64,000 nucleotides of DNA from Erwinia sp. SLM-02. GTDB taxonomy: Bacteria > Pseudomonadota > Gammaproteobacteria > Enterobacterales > Enterobacteriaceae. Positions 25,775 through 34,578 of this stretch are shown piece after piece (the first letter of the stretch is position 1; each line of letters starts with the position of its first letter). The stretch lies in the NCBI RefSeq assembly GCF_037450285.1, contig NZ_JAQISN010000007.1, positions 19,692 through 83,691 of the forward strand, read 5' to 3'. The notes beneath the pieces were generated by a model. It was not told the DNA's origin. It made no database searches and saw only the letters and a list, made by a program, of their open reading frames with translations. The position numbers were made by a program, and so were the translations under genes.

Positions 25775-25803
25775 TTGACGCCTTTTTCGTCTCAGCGTAA
25801 CAT
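25775..25803 (+). promoter_or_regulatory. Promoter of corL-corA
   Basis: TTGACG (25775-25780), 17 bases, TAACAT (25798-25803), just after the uvrD stop. A transcript from here would carry a leader of about 230 bases before corA. Confidence 0.75.
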
Positions 25804-25835
25804 GCGCCCACCATTACCCTGAGAGGACATTCGCC

Positions 25836-25892
25836 TTGGACACACCCAGTAGATACTGGCTCACTGACCTGCACACCAGGTACAACTCCTAA
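25836..25892 (+). CDS. corL: CorL-like leader peptide of corA
   Basis: An 18-codon frame starts with TTG nine bases after a strong GAGAGG ribosome binding site and ends TAA. It lies in the leader between the corA promoter and corA. In Salmonella a 17-codon leader, corL, sits at this place and couples translation to Rho-dependent termination before corA. Size, position, and the stem-loop that begins on its stop codon support the same role here. The peptide begins MDTPSRYWLTD and contains one proline. I assign by position and architecture, not by an alignment. Confidence 0.7.
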   Translation: MDTPSRYWLTDLHTRYNS

Positions 25893-25973
25893 GGCTATCC
25901 TCTTTTGCCGATAGCCTTCGTGGTTGTTGGCGACCGCATTTCCCGTCGCTCTGAGTCAGTACTGTTCACTGAC
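25891..25973 (+). promoter_or_regulatory. Stem-loops in the corA leader
   Basis: A perfect 9-bp stem (25891-25899 with 25910-25918) overlaps the leader-peptide stop codon, so ribosomes finishing the peptide would open it. A second stem (25955-25960 with 25968-25973) follows. The layout suits translation-dependent control of corA. Confidence 0.6.
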
Positions 25974-26039
25974 TGAAACGCATGTTTCCCGTGTTCAAGC
26001 GCTCTGTCCCACTAGTCACTGCGAATTGGGAGTATTGCT

Positions 26040-26993
26040 ATGCTGAGCGCATTTAAACTGGACCAGAGCCGTCTGACCCGTCTTGAGCTGGATGATGCCA
26101 GCGAAGAGCTGACCGGCTCCGTCTGGGTTGATCTGATCGAGCCGGAAGAAGCCGAGCGAGATCGCGTCCAGACCGAGCTGGGCCAGAGCCTGGCCACCCG
26201 TCCTGAACTGGAAGACATCGAGGCATCTGCCCGTTTCTTTGAAGATGAAGATGGCCTGCACATCCACTCCTTCTTTTTCTTTGAAGATGCTGAGGATCAC
26301 GCCGGTAACTCAACGGTGGCGTTTACCATCCGCGAAGGGCGTTTATACACCCTGCGCGAGCGCGAGCTGCCTGCTTTCCGCCTCTACCGTATGCGCGCGC
26401 GCAACCAGGTACTGACGGACGGTAACGCCTACGAGCTACTGCTGGATCTGTTTGAAACTAAAATCGAACAGCTGGCCGATGAGATCGAAAATATCTACAG
26501 CGATCTGGAAAAGCTCAGCCGCGTGATTATGGAAGGACAGCAGGGCGATGAGTTTGACGCCGCGCTGTCTACGCTGGCAGAGCTGGAGGATATCGGCTGG
26601 AAGGTGCGTCTGTGCCTGATGGATACCCAGCGCGCCCTGAACTTCCTGGTGCGTAAAGCGCGCCTGCCGGGTAACCAGCTGGAACAGGCACGTGAAATCC
26701 TGCGGGATATCGAATCCCTGCTGCCGCACAACGAATCACTGTTTCAGAAGGTTAACTTCCTGATGCAGGCGGCAATGGGTTTTATCAATATCGAGCAGAA
26801 CCGCATTATCAAAATCTTCTCGGTGGTATCGGTGGTCTTCCTGCCGCCAACGCTGGTGGCGTCCAGCTACGGGATGAACTTTGAGTTTATGCCTGAACTG
26901 CGCTGGAGCTTCGGTTATCCGGGCGCTATCACCCTGATGATCCTCGCCGGCCTGGCTCCTTACGCCTACTTCAAACGTAAAAACTGGCTCTGA
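26040..26993 (+). CDS. corA: Magnesium/cobalt/nickel channel CorA
   Basis: CorA is the main constitutive Mg2+ channel, a pentamer with a large cytoplasmic funnel and two C-terminal membrane helices. The 317 residues (E. coli 316) include the GMN selectivity motif in SSYGMNFEF near residue 278 and the basic C-terminal end FKRKNWL. The long helix preceding the pore (residues about 200-260) is almost invariant. A leader peptide and stem-loops upstream indicate control beyond initiation. Confidence 0.97.
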   Translation: MLSAFKLDQSRLTRLELDDASEELTGSVWVDLIEPEEAERDRVQTELGQSLATRPELEDIEASARFFEDEDGLHIHSFFFFEDAEDHAGNSTVAFTIREGRLYTLRERELPAFRLYRMRARNQVLTDGNAYELLLDLFETKIEQLADEIENIYSDLEKLSRVIMEGQQGDEFDAALSTLAELEDIGWKVRLCLMDTQRALNFLVRKARLPGNQLEQAREILRDIESLLPHNESLFQKVNFLMQAAMGFINIEQNRIIKIFSVVSVVFLPPTLVASSYGMNFEFMPELRWSFGYPGAITLMILAGLAPYAYFKRKNWL

Positions 26994-27002
26994 CAGCCCT
27001 CT

Positions 27003-27028
27003 ACCCGGCCTCATGCCCGAGGCCGGGT
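27003..27028 (+). terminator. Hairpin after corA
   Basis: A perfect 10-bp GC-rich stem (27003-27012 with 27019-27028) 10 bases after the corA stop. No U run follows, so it may only protect the mRNA end. Confidence 0.45.
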
Positions 27029-27124
27029 GGGACTTAACCCTCTCAAAATGTTTCTCGATCTGGCACTACGCCCGTGCGGCGGGTAATCTGTCAGCTCTTA
27101 TTTCAGCTGAGATCTCTTCACGTT

Positions 27125-28168
27125 ATGGAACGGTTATCCCTGCGATGCCAGTGGGCGCTGCTGCTCGGTATATCGCTGCTGTTGGGGTCTGTCCTGCAGG
27201 TTTTTCATGTGCCGGCTGCGCTGCTGCTGGGTCCGATGATTGTCGGCGTGGTGATGGGGCTGAGTGGTGCGCAGATCCGCATCAGTAAACGGCTCTTCGT
27301 GCTGTGCCAGGCCGTACTGGGTTGCATGATAGCCCAGAGCCTCTCGCCCTCTATTCTTCACCCGCTGCTGGCCGACTGGCCTGTCGTACTGGCCGTACTG
27401 CTGCTGACGCTGGCGGCGAGCGGTTTGTCCGGCTATTTACTGGTTCGCTTCAGCGATCTGCCCGGCCCGACCGGTGCGTGGGGATCTTCCCCCGGGGGCG
27501 CATCTGCCATGGTGGCGATGGCCGGCGATTTCGGTGCGGATACCCGGCTGGTGGCCTTTATGCAGTATCTGCGGGTGCTGTTTGTTGCTGCTGCCGCTGC
27601 GATTGTGGCGCGTATCAGCCTGGGTGACAGCCCACAGTCCGCCGGGCTGGAGTGGTTTCCGCCGCTGAGCACGGGCTTTGTCGCCACGCTGGTGGTTATC
27701 GTGTTCGGGGCCGTACTCGGTCAGAAATTCCGTATTCCCTCCGGTGCGTTGCTGCTGCCCGCACTGATCGGGGCCACCCTGCATTCCAGCGGTACGATAA
27801 CGCTACAGGTGCCGGAATGGCTGCTGGCGCTGGCCTATGCGCTGATTGGCTGGACGGTAGGCCTGCGCTTCACCCGGCCGGTCTTTTTGCTGGCGTTGCG
27901 TACCCTACCGCAAATGGTGGCGTCGATTATTGGACTGATGCTGCTGTGCGGCGCGATGGCGTGGATGCTGACCCGGGTTTTGCATGTTGACATGCTGACG
28001 GCGTATCTGGCGACCAGCCCGGGTGGGCTGGACACCGTCGCGATTATTGCTGCCGGTAGCCGGGTCGACCTGGCCTTTGTCATGGCCATGCAGACACTAC
28101 GCCTGTTCTCGATCCTGCTTACCGGCCCGGCAATAGCCAGATTTCTTTCACGCTATGCGCGACGCTGA
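27125..28168 (+). CDS. AbrB-family integral membrane protein (putative transporter)
   Basis: A 347-residue hydrophobic protein from ATG 27125 with about ten membrane segments arranged as two similar halves, each carrying a GPMIVG or GALLLPALIGA-type loop and glycine-rich turns (TGAWGSSPGGAS near 120; YLATSPGGLDTVA near 300). This is the duplicated AbrB (ammonia monooxygenase-like) membrane family; E. coli has a paralogue elsewhere, reported to affect aidB. No DNA-binding domain is seen, so a name as regulator would mislead. It is not at this locus in E. coli. Its 3' end overlaps that of rarD by 21 bases. Confidence 0.8.
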   Translation: MERLSLRCQWALLLGISLLLGSVLQVFHVPAALLLGPMIVGVVMGLSGAQIRISKRLFVLCQAVLGCMIAQSLSPSILHPLLADWPVVLAVLLLTLAASGLSGYLLVRFSDLPGPTGAWGSSPGGASAMVAMAGDFGADTRLVAFMQYLRVLFVAAAAAIVARISLGDSPQSAGLEWFPPLSTGFVATLVVIVFGAVLGQKFRIPSGALLLPALIGATLHSSGTITLQVPEWLLALAYALIGWTVGLRFTRPVFLLALRTLPQMVASIIGLMLLCGAMAWMLTRVLHVDMLTAYLATSPGGLDTVAIIAAGSRVDLAFVMAMQTLRLFSILLTGPAIARFLSRYARR

Positions 28169-29047
28169 ACGGCGCAGCGTCCAGAGTGCGTCTGCGATAA
28201 ATAAGGCGAGCGCCGCCCAGATAAAGCCAAAGGTAACGGCTTTATCGGCCGTCATCTGTTCACCGTAGAACAGTACGGCCAGCAGGAACATCAGCGTCGG
28301 GCCAAGATACTGGAAGAATCCCACGGTGGAGAGACGCAGACGTGTGCAGGCGGCGGTAAACAGCATCAGCGGGATCGTCGTGATAATCCCGGCGGCGGCC
28401 AGCAGCACATTCAGGCTCGCTGCATTGTTGCCGAGGTGGCTGGTGGGGCTGTCGACAATGCCGAATAAATAGACGGCAGCGGGCACCAGCAGCCAGCTGG
28501 TTTCAACCAGCATCCCGGTTTGCGCATCGACAGCAATTTTCTTACGCAGCAGCCCATACAGTGAGAACGTTGTCGCCAGTCCGAGGGCGATAACCGGCAC
28601 TGAACCAAACTTCCACAGCTGTACCAGCACGCCGCAGGCAGCCAGCGCAACGGCCAGCCACTGTAAGCGGCGAAAGCGCTCGCCGAGAAACAGCATGCCG
28701 ACCAGCACGTTCAGCAGCGGGTTAATGAAATACCCCAGGCTTGCCTCCAGCATATGGTGATTATTCACCGCCCAGATATACAGCAGCCAGTTGCTGCAGA
28801 TAACCACGGCGGAAACGGCCAGCAGCAGCACCTTTTTCGGCTGGGCGGTAATGGCCCGGATATTGCGCCAGCTGCGGCTGACGCTGATTAATATCAGCAT
28901 AAAGAAGAAGGACCAGATGACCCGGTGAGTCATGATCTCCCCGGCTGGCACCTGCTGGATCAGTTTGAAATAGACCGGAGCCACGCCCCAGATAAAGTAC
29001 GCCCCCAGGGCAAAAAGCACGCCCTGACGTGTTTGTTGTGGATTCAT
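28148..29047 (-). CDS. rarD: RarD, EamA/DMT-superfamily permease
   Basis: RarD is an inner-membrane protein with ten predicted helices in two EamA halves; the substrate is unknown, and it was once linked to chloramphenicol resistance. The 299 residues (E. coli 296) begin with GVLFALGAYFIWGVAPVYFKL, the RarD signature. It starts three bases after the yigI stop, forming a two-gene unit, and runs convergently into the AbrB-like gene. Confidence 0.92.
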   Translation of the reverse strand: MNPQQTRQGVLFALGAYFIWGVAPVYFKLIQQVPAGEIMTHRVIWSFFFMLILISVSRSWRNIRAITAQPKKVLLLAVSAVVICSNWLLYIWAVNNHHMLEASLGYFINPLLNVLVGMLFLGERFRRLQWLAVALAACGVLVQLWKFGSVPVIALGLATTFSLYGLLRKKIAVDAQTGMLVETSWLLVPAAVYLFGIVDSPTSHLGNNAASLNVLLAAAGIITTIPLMLFTAACTRLRLSTVGFFQYLGPTLMFLLAVLFYGEQMTADKAVTFGFIWAALALFIADALWTLRRSASRIA

Positions 29048-29050
29048 TTC

Positions 29051-29521
29051 TTAACCAATCATATAGGTAGCGGTAGCGCTGGCAATGTGTACACCGGCAT
29101 CATTATGGAGTTCAACGCGGGCAACGGACACCTTATTGCCGCCGCGCAGCAGGCTGCTACTGGCGACAAAACGCTCGCCGCGCCCCGGACGCAGGTAGTC
29201 GACGCGCAGGTCGATTGTGCCCATGCGGGACAGGCGCTGGCGGAGCTCCTCTTCGGTAATGCTTTGCTGACGGGTTAGCGCGCTGCTGACGCAGACCAGA
29301 CCCGCCGCCACGTCCAGCACCGAGGCTATGACCCCACCGTGCAGAATTTTCTGCGCATAGTTACCGACCAGCATGGTTTGATTCTTCAGGCTCAGCTGAG
29401 CGAAGTCCGGTTCAAGGCGATCCAGCTCCAGGCCGAGCGAGCGGTTGAAGGGCATATCGTAAACAAAAATTTCGCCAATCAGCCGACGTGCCGCCGCCTG
29501 ATCCAAAGGTAACGCTGACAT
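29051..29521 (-). CDS. yigI: Hotdog-fold acyl-CoA thioesterase YigI
   Basis: A 156-residue hotdog thioesterase (E. coli YigI 155, reported as medium/long-chain acyl-CoA thioesterase). The HGGVIASVLDVAAG motif around residues 60-75 is the PaaI-type active site, with the catalytic aspartate in VLDVA; GTIDLRVDYLRPGRGE follows. Cytoplasmic. It precedes rarD. Confidence 0.92.
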   Translation of the reverse strand: MSALPLDQAAARRLIGEIFVYDMPFNRSLGLELDRLEPDFAQLSLKNQTMLVGNYAQKILHGGVIASVLDVAAGLVCVSSALTRQQSITEEELRQRLSRMGTIDLRVDYLRPGRGERFVASSSLLRGGNKVSVARVELHNDAGVHIASATATYMIG

Positions 29522-29694
29522 TATTGTGATCCTGTGAAGCCGGGAAAAAGTAAATCAAAGGTTAACGAGGTGAGTATCTTATGCTTCGTTGGCAGTGCTT
29601 TCCACTTTCAGAAAACAGCACTAAAGCGGGCAGCACTTTATGTGTAGAATGGCGTGCTTTTATCTTCATATCCGCCGCCTACCGGGAGTAAATT

Positions 29695-30579
29695 ATGGCT
29701 CTGCTGAAAGGACTGCTGACGACAGCACTCCTGGTTCCGACAATTGTACTGGCACAGGAAGCGACGCTCAGGGAAGTTCATGACCGCCCTGCCGTTCCCG
29801 GTAGCATTATTGCTAACCTGCTGGAAAAACACGATAACCCTTTTGTTCTCTATCCTTACGAGAGCAACTATCTGCTTTATACCTACACCAGTAATATTAA
29901 CCGGGAAGCGATTGAGTCCTACAACTGGGGTAATGAAGCCAAGCACGATGAGGTGAAGTTTCAGCTGAGCCTGGCCTTCCCGCTGTGGCGCGGTATTCTG
30001 GGTGATAATTCCGTGCTGGCCGCGTCCTACACTCAGCGCTCCTGGTGGCAGCTTTCTAACCGCGGGGCGGGGGCGTCATCACCGTTCCGTGAAACCAACT
30101 ATGAGCCGCAGATTTTCCTCGGCTGGGCAACCGACTACAGCCTGGGCGGCTGGACGCTGAGGGATGTTGAGACCGGTCTGAACCATCAGTCAAACGGGCG
30201 TTCCGATCCGACCTCACGCAGCTGGAACCGGGTTTATGCCAGACTGATGGCGCAAAATGGCAACTGGCTGGTGGAAGTGAAGCCCTGGTACCGACTGCCG
30301 GAAAGCGAAAGCAACGACGATAACCCGGATATCACCAAGTACATGGGCTACTACCGTTTGACGCTGGGTTACCAGATGGGCGACAGCATTTTCAGTGTGA
30401 AAAGCAACTACAACTGGAACAGCGGCTATGGCGGTGCGGAGCTGGGCTGGAGCTATCCGATGACTGAACACGTGCGCTTTTATACCCAGGTATTTAGCGG
30501 CTACGGTGAATCACTGATCGATTATAACCATCGGCAGACTCGCGTTGGCGTAGGCGTTACCCTCAACGATCTGTTCTGA
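29695..30579 (+). CDS. pldA: Outer membrane phospholipase A
   Basis: OmPLA is a 12-strand outer-membrane beta-barrel, calcium-dependent phospholipase that dimerises when lipid asymmetry is lost. A signal peptide is cleaved after LA at residue 20. The catalytic residues H164, S166 (GLNHQSNGRSD) and N178 (RSWNRVY) correspond to mature H142, S144 and N156. The chain of alternating strands ends in the aromatic LNDLF needed for barrel insertion. It has a clear GGGAG ribosome binding site. Confidence 0.95.
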   Translation: MALLKGLLTTALLVPTIVLAQEATLREVHDRPAVPGSIIANLLEKHDNPFVLYPYESNYLLYTYTSNINREAIESYNWGNEAKHDEVKFQLSLAFPLWRGILGDNSVLAASYTQRSWWQLSNRGAGASSPFRETNYEPQIFLGWATDYSLGGWTLRDVETGLNHQSNGRSDPTSRSWNRVYARLMAQNGNWLVEVKPWYRLPESESNDDNPDITKYMGYYRLTLGYQMGDSIFSVKSNYNWNSGYGGAELGWSYPMTEHVRFYTQVFSGYGESLIDYNHRQTRVGVGVTLNDLF

Positions 30580-30587
30580 TTCACTCT

Positions 30588-30611
30588 TCGCCGGGTAAAC
30601 CCACCCGGCGA
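30588..30611 (+). terminator. Hairpin after pldA, possible terminator
   Basis: A 9-bp stem (30588-30596 with 30603-30611) nine bases after the pldA stop; only a weak U stretch follows. Confidence 0.4.
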
Positions 30612-30643
30612 TTGCCACCCGCTAAACGGTGGCTTAAACCTCA

Positions 30644-30850
30644 TCAACCGACCGGCGGCATCCAACGATGTTCCGTATTGCAGCGCGTTTCGCAGAGGCC
30701 GTAGCCGTTCAACATTCGTGCAGCAAAACGGCGCGAACCGCTTAGCAAATCAGCAAAATGCTCGTGATAATCCAGATCTTGCTCCGGACATGGGGTATTA
30801 TCCCTCGCTGTAGTTGAGTCATGCTCAACCGTCGGTTCCGGCATCACCAT
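30644..30850 (-). CDS. Possible small cysteine-containing protein (hypothetical)
   Basis: In the 322-base gap between pldA and recQ, the minus strand is open for 68 codons from ATG 30850 to 30644 (the frame remains open further up, into recQ). The product holds three cysteines (one in NTPCPEQ, two in GYGLCETRC) and has codon use like the neighbours. I know no homologue, and there is no good ribosome binding site, so it may be chance. If real it is convergent with pldA. Confidence 0.22.
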   Translation of the reverse strand: MVMPEPTVEHDSTTARDNTPCPEQDLDYHEHFADLLSGSRRFAARMLNGYGLCETRCNTEHRWMPPVG

Positions 30851-30901
30851 CGGGCAGGCAGTGCCCGGTAGCGCTTCACACCACTTCAGATTGGGGACAA
30901 T

Positions 30902-32734
30902 GTGTCTACGGCAGCAGTAATCAATAATGAGACGCTGGCAGAGCAGGTACTTCGCGATACCTTCGGCTATCAGCAGTTTCGTCCGGGACAGCAGACGATT
31001 ATTCAGGCATCGCTCGACGGACGTGACTGTCTGGTTGTCATGCCGACTGGCGGCGGTAAATCGCTTTGTTATCAAATTCCTGCGCTGGTACGCGACGGGT
31101 TAACGCTGGTTGTTTCACCGCTGATTTCACTGATGAAAGATCAGGTCGATCAACTGTTGGCAAACGGCGTATCTGCGGCCTGCCTGAATTCCACGCAGAG
31201 CCGCGAGCAGCAGCAGGAAGTGATAGCGGGCTGTCGTACCGGTAAAGTACGCATGCTGTATATCGCCCCTGAGCGGCTGATGATGGATAATTTCCTCGAT
31301 CAGCTGACGCACTGGAATCCGGCGATGCTGGCGGTGGACGAAGCACACTGTATTTCACAATGGGGGCATGATTTCCGTCCCGAATACGGTGCGCTCGGGC
31401 AGCTCAGACAGCGGCTCCCGAATGTGCCGGTCATGGCCCTGACCGCCACCGCGGATGAAACCACGCGTAACGATATCGTTCGGCTGCTGCAGCTCAACGA
31501 TCCGCTGATCCAGATCAGCAGCTTTGACCGCCCGAATATTCGCTACACGCTGGTGGAAAAATTTAAACCTACCGAGCAGCTGCTGCGCTACGTGCAGGAC
31601 CAGCGCGGAACGTGCGGCATTATTTACTGCAACAGCCGCGCGAAGGTGGAAGATACCGCTGCCCGTTTGCAAAGCCGTGGACTCAGCGTGGGGGCTTATC
31701 ATGCCGGGATGGACAATGCCCACCGCGCGCATGTGCAGGAAGCTTTCCAGCGTGATGATTTGCAGATCGTGGTGGCCACCGTGGCGTTCGGCATGGGGAT
31801 CAACAAGCCCAACGTGCGTTTCGTGGTGCATTTCGATATCCCTCGCAATATTGAATCCTACTATCAGGAAACCGGTCGTGCCGGTCGTGACGGCCTGCCG
31901 GCGGAAGCGCTGCTGCTTTACGACCCGGCGGATATGGCCTGGTTGCGGCGCTGCCTGGAAGAAAAAGCGCCGGGGCAGCTACAGGATATTGAGCGCCACA
32001 AGCTCAACGCCATGGGCGCATTTGCCGAAGCGCAAACCTGCCGTCGTCTGGTACTGCTGAACTACTTTGGAGAAGGGCGGCAGCAGGCCTGCGGAAACTG
32101 TGATATTTGCCTCGATCCGCCGCGCCGCTATGATGGCCTGGTAGAGGCGCAGAAGGCGCTTTCCTGTATTTACCGCGTCGGTCAGCGTTTCGGCATGGGA
32201 TATATTGTCGAGATCCTGCGCGGGGCGAATAATCAGCGCATTCGCGATATGCAGCATGACAAGCTGCCGGTATACGGCATTGGTCGCGAACAGACCAACG
32301 AACACTGGACCAGCGTACTGCGTCAGCTGATCCACCTTGGGCTGGTTACTCAGAACATCGCGATGTATTCGGCGCTCCAGCTGACGGAAGCGGCTCGGCC
32401 GATTCTGCGCGGTGAATCGCCGCTGATGCTGGCAGTTCCGCGCCTGGTGACGGCGAAACCGCGCAGCAGCAGCCAGAAATCATGGGGCGGAAATTACGAT
32501 CGTAAGCTGTTTGGCAAACTGCGGAAGCTGCGCAAAGCGATTGCCGATGAGGACAACATTCCCCCTTACGTGGTGTTCAGCGATGCGTCGCTGATTGAAA
32601 TGTCCGAGCAGATGCCATTGACGGCCTCAGAGATGCTGAGCATCAACGGTGTTGGTCATAAGAAGCTGGAACGCTTTGGCAGGCCTTTCCTGTTGATGAT
32701 TAAGGATCACGTCGACGGCGTGGATGACGATTAA
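30902..32734 (+). CDS. recQ: ATP-dependent DNA helicase RecQ
   Basis: RecQ is the SF2 3'-5' helicase of RecF-pathway recombination. The GTG start at 30902 has GGGG five bases upstream. The 610 residues (E. coli 609) hold Walker A MPTGGGKS (47-54), VDEAHCISQW, the ETGRAGRDG motif VI, the zinc-binding cysteines of AQTCRRL and ACGNCDIC (RecQ-Ct domain), a winged helix, and a C-terminal HRDC domain from about residue 525. It faces rhtB, with a shared hairpin between them. Confidence 0.96.
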   Translation: MSTAAVINNETLAEQVLRDTFGYQQFRPGQQTIIQASLDGRDCLVVMPTGGGKSLCYQIPALVRDGLTLVVSPLISLMKDQVDQLLANGVSAACLNSTQSREQQQEVIAGCRTGKVRMLYIAPERLMMDNFLDQLTHWNPAMLAVDEAHCISQWGHDFRPEYGALGQLRQRLPNVPVMALTATADETTRNDIVRLLQLNDPLIQISSFDRPNIRYTLVEKFKPTEQLLRYVQDQRGTCGIIYCNSRAKVEDTAARLQSRGLSVGAYHAGMDNAHRAHVQEAFQRDDLQIVVATVAFGMGINKPNVRFVVHFDIPRNIESYYQETGRAGRDGLPAEALLLYDPADMAWLRRCLEEKAPGQLQDIERHKLNAMGAFAEAQTCRRLVLLNYFGEGRQQACGNCDICLDPPRRYDGLVEAQKALSCIYRVGQRFGMGYIVEILRGANNQRIRDMQHDKLPVYGIGREQTNEHWTSVLRQLIHLGLVTQNIAMYSALQLTEAARPILRGESPLMLAVPRLVTAKPRSSSQKSWGGNYDRKLFGKLRKLRKAIADEDNIPPYVVFSDASLIEMSEQMPLTASEMLSINGVGHKKLERFGRPFLLMIKDHVDGVDDD

Positions 32735-32748
32735 TCATCGCGTTAAAC

Positions 32749-32766
32749 GGGCCGGGAAACCGGCCC
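32749..32766 (+). terminator. Terminator between recQ and rhtB
   Basis: A perfect 7-bp GC stem (32749-32755 with 32760-32766) with a GAAA tetraloop between the convergent recQ and rhtB genes; it could serve both. The flanking U runs are short. Confidence 0.6.
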
Positions 32767-32778
32767 TTGCTCGTTCAA

Positions 32779-33402
32779 TCAGGCGATACGCCGCGCCGAT
32801 GCCAGCAGTGCACCCACAGCCATAAACAGCCCACCAAAAATTCGGTTCAGCAGCTTCATCTGCTGCGGGCCTTTAATCCAGACGGCAATACGTGTGGCCA
32901 GCGTGGCGTAACCAATCATCACAATGATATCGACCACCACCGTCGTGACACCCAGTACCAGGTACTGCATCGCCTGAGGCTGATGCGGGATGATGAACTG
33001 CGGGAACAGCGCCGCAAGAAATACGATGCTTTTTGGGTTAGTCAGGTTAACCAGAACGGCGCGCTGGAACAGTTTACGCCGCGGCATTGCCTTCGCGACG
33101 GCATTCAGATCGATTGCCCCAGCCGAGCGCCACTGCTGGATGCCCAGCCAGACCAGGTAGGCAGCACCCGCCCACTTGAGGACTTCAAATGCCAGTAGCG
33201 ACTGTGAAAACAGTGCGCCCAGCCCAATACCGACCAGAATAATATGCAGTGACAGCCCGACCTGAAGCCCGGTGATGGACGCTGCGGCCCCGCGGTAGCC
33301 GTGGCTGATACCGGTGCTCATGGTGTTGATTGCACCCGAGCCCGGCGAAAGGCTCAAAATGCAGGTTGTCAAAAGGTAAGTCAGCCACCATTCGATGGTC
33401 AT
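32779..33402 (-). CDS. rhtB: Homoserine/homoserine lactone exporter RhtB
   Basis: RhtB is a LysE-superfamily inner-membrane exporter of homoserine and its lactone. ATG 33402 (MTIEWWLTYLL) gives 207 residues (E. coli 206), with six hydrophobic segments, the SLSPGSGAINTM motif and NLTNPKSIVFLAALFPQF. The frame is open far upstream, but the preceding residues are not family-like. The paralogue rhtC, next to recQ in E. coli, is absent here. Confidence 0.93.
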   Translation of the reverse strand: MTIEWWLTYLLTTCILSLSPGSGAINTMSTGISHGYRGAAASITGLQVGLSLHIILVGIGLGALFSQSLLAFEVLKWAGAAYLVWLGIQQWRSAGAIDLNAVAKAMPRRKLFQRAVLVNLTNPKSIVFLAALFPQFIIPHQPQAMQYLVLGVTTVVVDIIVMIGYATLATRIAVWIKGPQQMKLLNRIFGGLFMAVGALLASARRIA

Positions 33403-33516
33403 GGGTAAAGCTCCCGAAAAACGCTCAATTGTGACACAATACGTGATTGTTGAACGTTGTGCTATGGGTAACAATGGCCTCGCCGAATGGTAAAACACCT
33501 TCATGGAAAAAGTCTG

Positions 33517-34509
33517 ATGGAGCATCGTAAAGCAAGCTGGTTGACGCGTGAGCAATCCTTTGCGGCCTTTGCTACCGGTCCGCTGATGAGGTTCTGGCAG
33601 CAGCGTGAAGAGGATGAATTCGCCGGTGTCGGCAACGTGCCCATTCGCTATGCCCGCTTCATCTCCCCGCAACATGACAAAGTTATTTTGCTCTGTCCCG
33701 GCCGCATTGAAAGCTATGTGAAATATCCGGAGCTGGCCTACGATTTGTTTCACTGCGGCTACGATGTGATCGTTGTCGATCATCGCGGGCAGGGACGATC
33801 GGGCCGCCTGTTACAGGATTCGCATCGTGGGCACGTGGCGGCCTTTGAGGATTACGTCGACGATCTGGAAACGCTGTATTTAAAAGAGATCGCTGCACGT
33901 CATTATCGCCACCGTTACGCCCTGGCTCACTCTATGGGCGGTGCCATTCTCACGCTGATGCTGGCGCGCCAGCCTGAGGCATTTGATGCGGCAGCATTAA
34001 CCGCACCGATGTTCGGTATTACGCTGCCGATGCCGCAGTGGATGGCCCACCGTATCCTGGACTGGACGGAAAAGCGCCCGACGGTAAGTGAAGGCTATGC
34101 TATCGGCACCGGGAAATGGCGTCCGCGTCCGTTTGCTCTCAACCATCTGACCCATAGCCGCGAGCGATATCGTCGTAATCTGCGCTTTTATGCTGACGAT
34201 CCCGGGCTTCGCGTGGGTGGGCCAACCTACCATTGGGTGAGAGAGGGGGTGTTGGCGGGTCGGATGATCCTGCAGCAGGCGCCTCGTATCTCCACGCCGC
34301 TGCTGCTGCTTCAGGCGGCAGAAGACAAGGTGGTGGATAACCAGGCGCAGGACAATTTTTGCCGGGCAATGGTCGCAGCCGGGCAACCCTGTGAAGGGAG
34401 AGCGCCTCAGGTTATTGCAGGCGCCCGCCACGAAATTTTGTTTGAGAAAGACAGTATGCGGGCTGAGGCGCTGGAGACGATTATGGCATTTTTCTCGCGC
34501 TATTCCTGA
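33517..34509 (+). CDS. pldB: Lysophospholipase L2
   Basis: PldB is an alpha/beta hydrolase that splits 2-acyl lysophospholipids at the membrane inner face. ATG 33517 gives 330 residues; ATG-proximal residues upstream (from 33487) do not resemble the family. The nucleophile elbow AHSMGG holds the serine; DHRGQGRSGR is the oxyanion region and the histidine of GARHEILFEKD completes the triad. It is followed by yigL after 69 bases, as in the E. coli pldB-yigL operon. Confidence 0.93.
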   Translation: MEHRKASWLTREQSFAAFATGPLMRFWQQREEDEFAGVGNVPIRYARFISPQHDKVILLCPGRIESYVKYPELAYDLFHCGYDVIVVDHRGQGRSGRLLQDSHRGHVAAFEDYVDDLETLYLKEIAARHYRHRYALAHSMGGAILTLMLARQPEAFDAAALTAPMFGITLPMPQWMAHRILDWTEKRPTVSEGYAIGTGKWRPRPFALNHLTHSRERYRRNLRFYADDPGLRVGGPTYHWVREGVLAGRMILQQAPRISTPLLLLQAAEDKVVDNQAQDNFCRAMVAAGQPCEGRAPQVIAGARHEILFEKDSMRAEALETIMAFFSRYS

Positions 34510-34578
34510 TGGCCCGCTGCGCGAGGTTTACATTACCTGATGGGCTCTGCCCGCCAAATGATATTAACCAGAGGTTTT

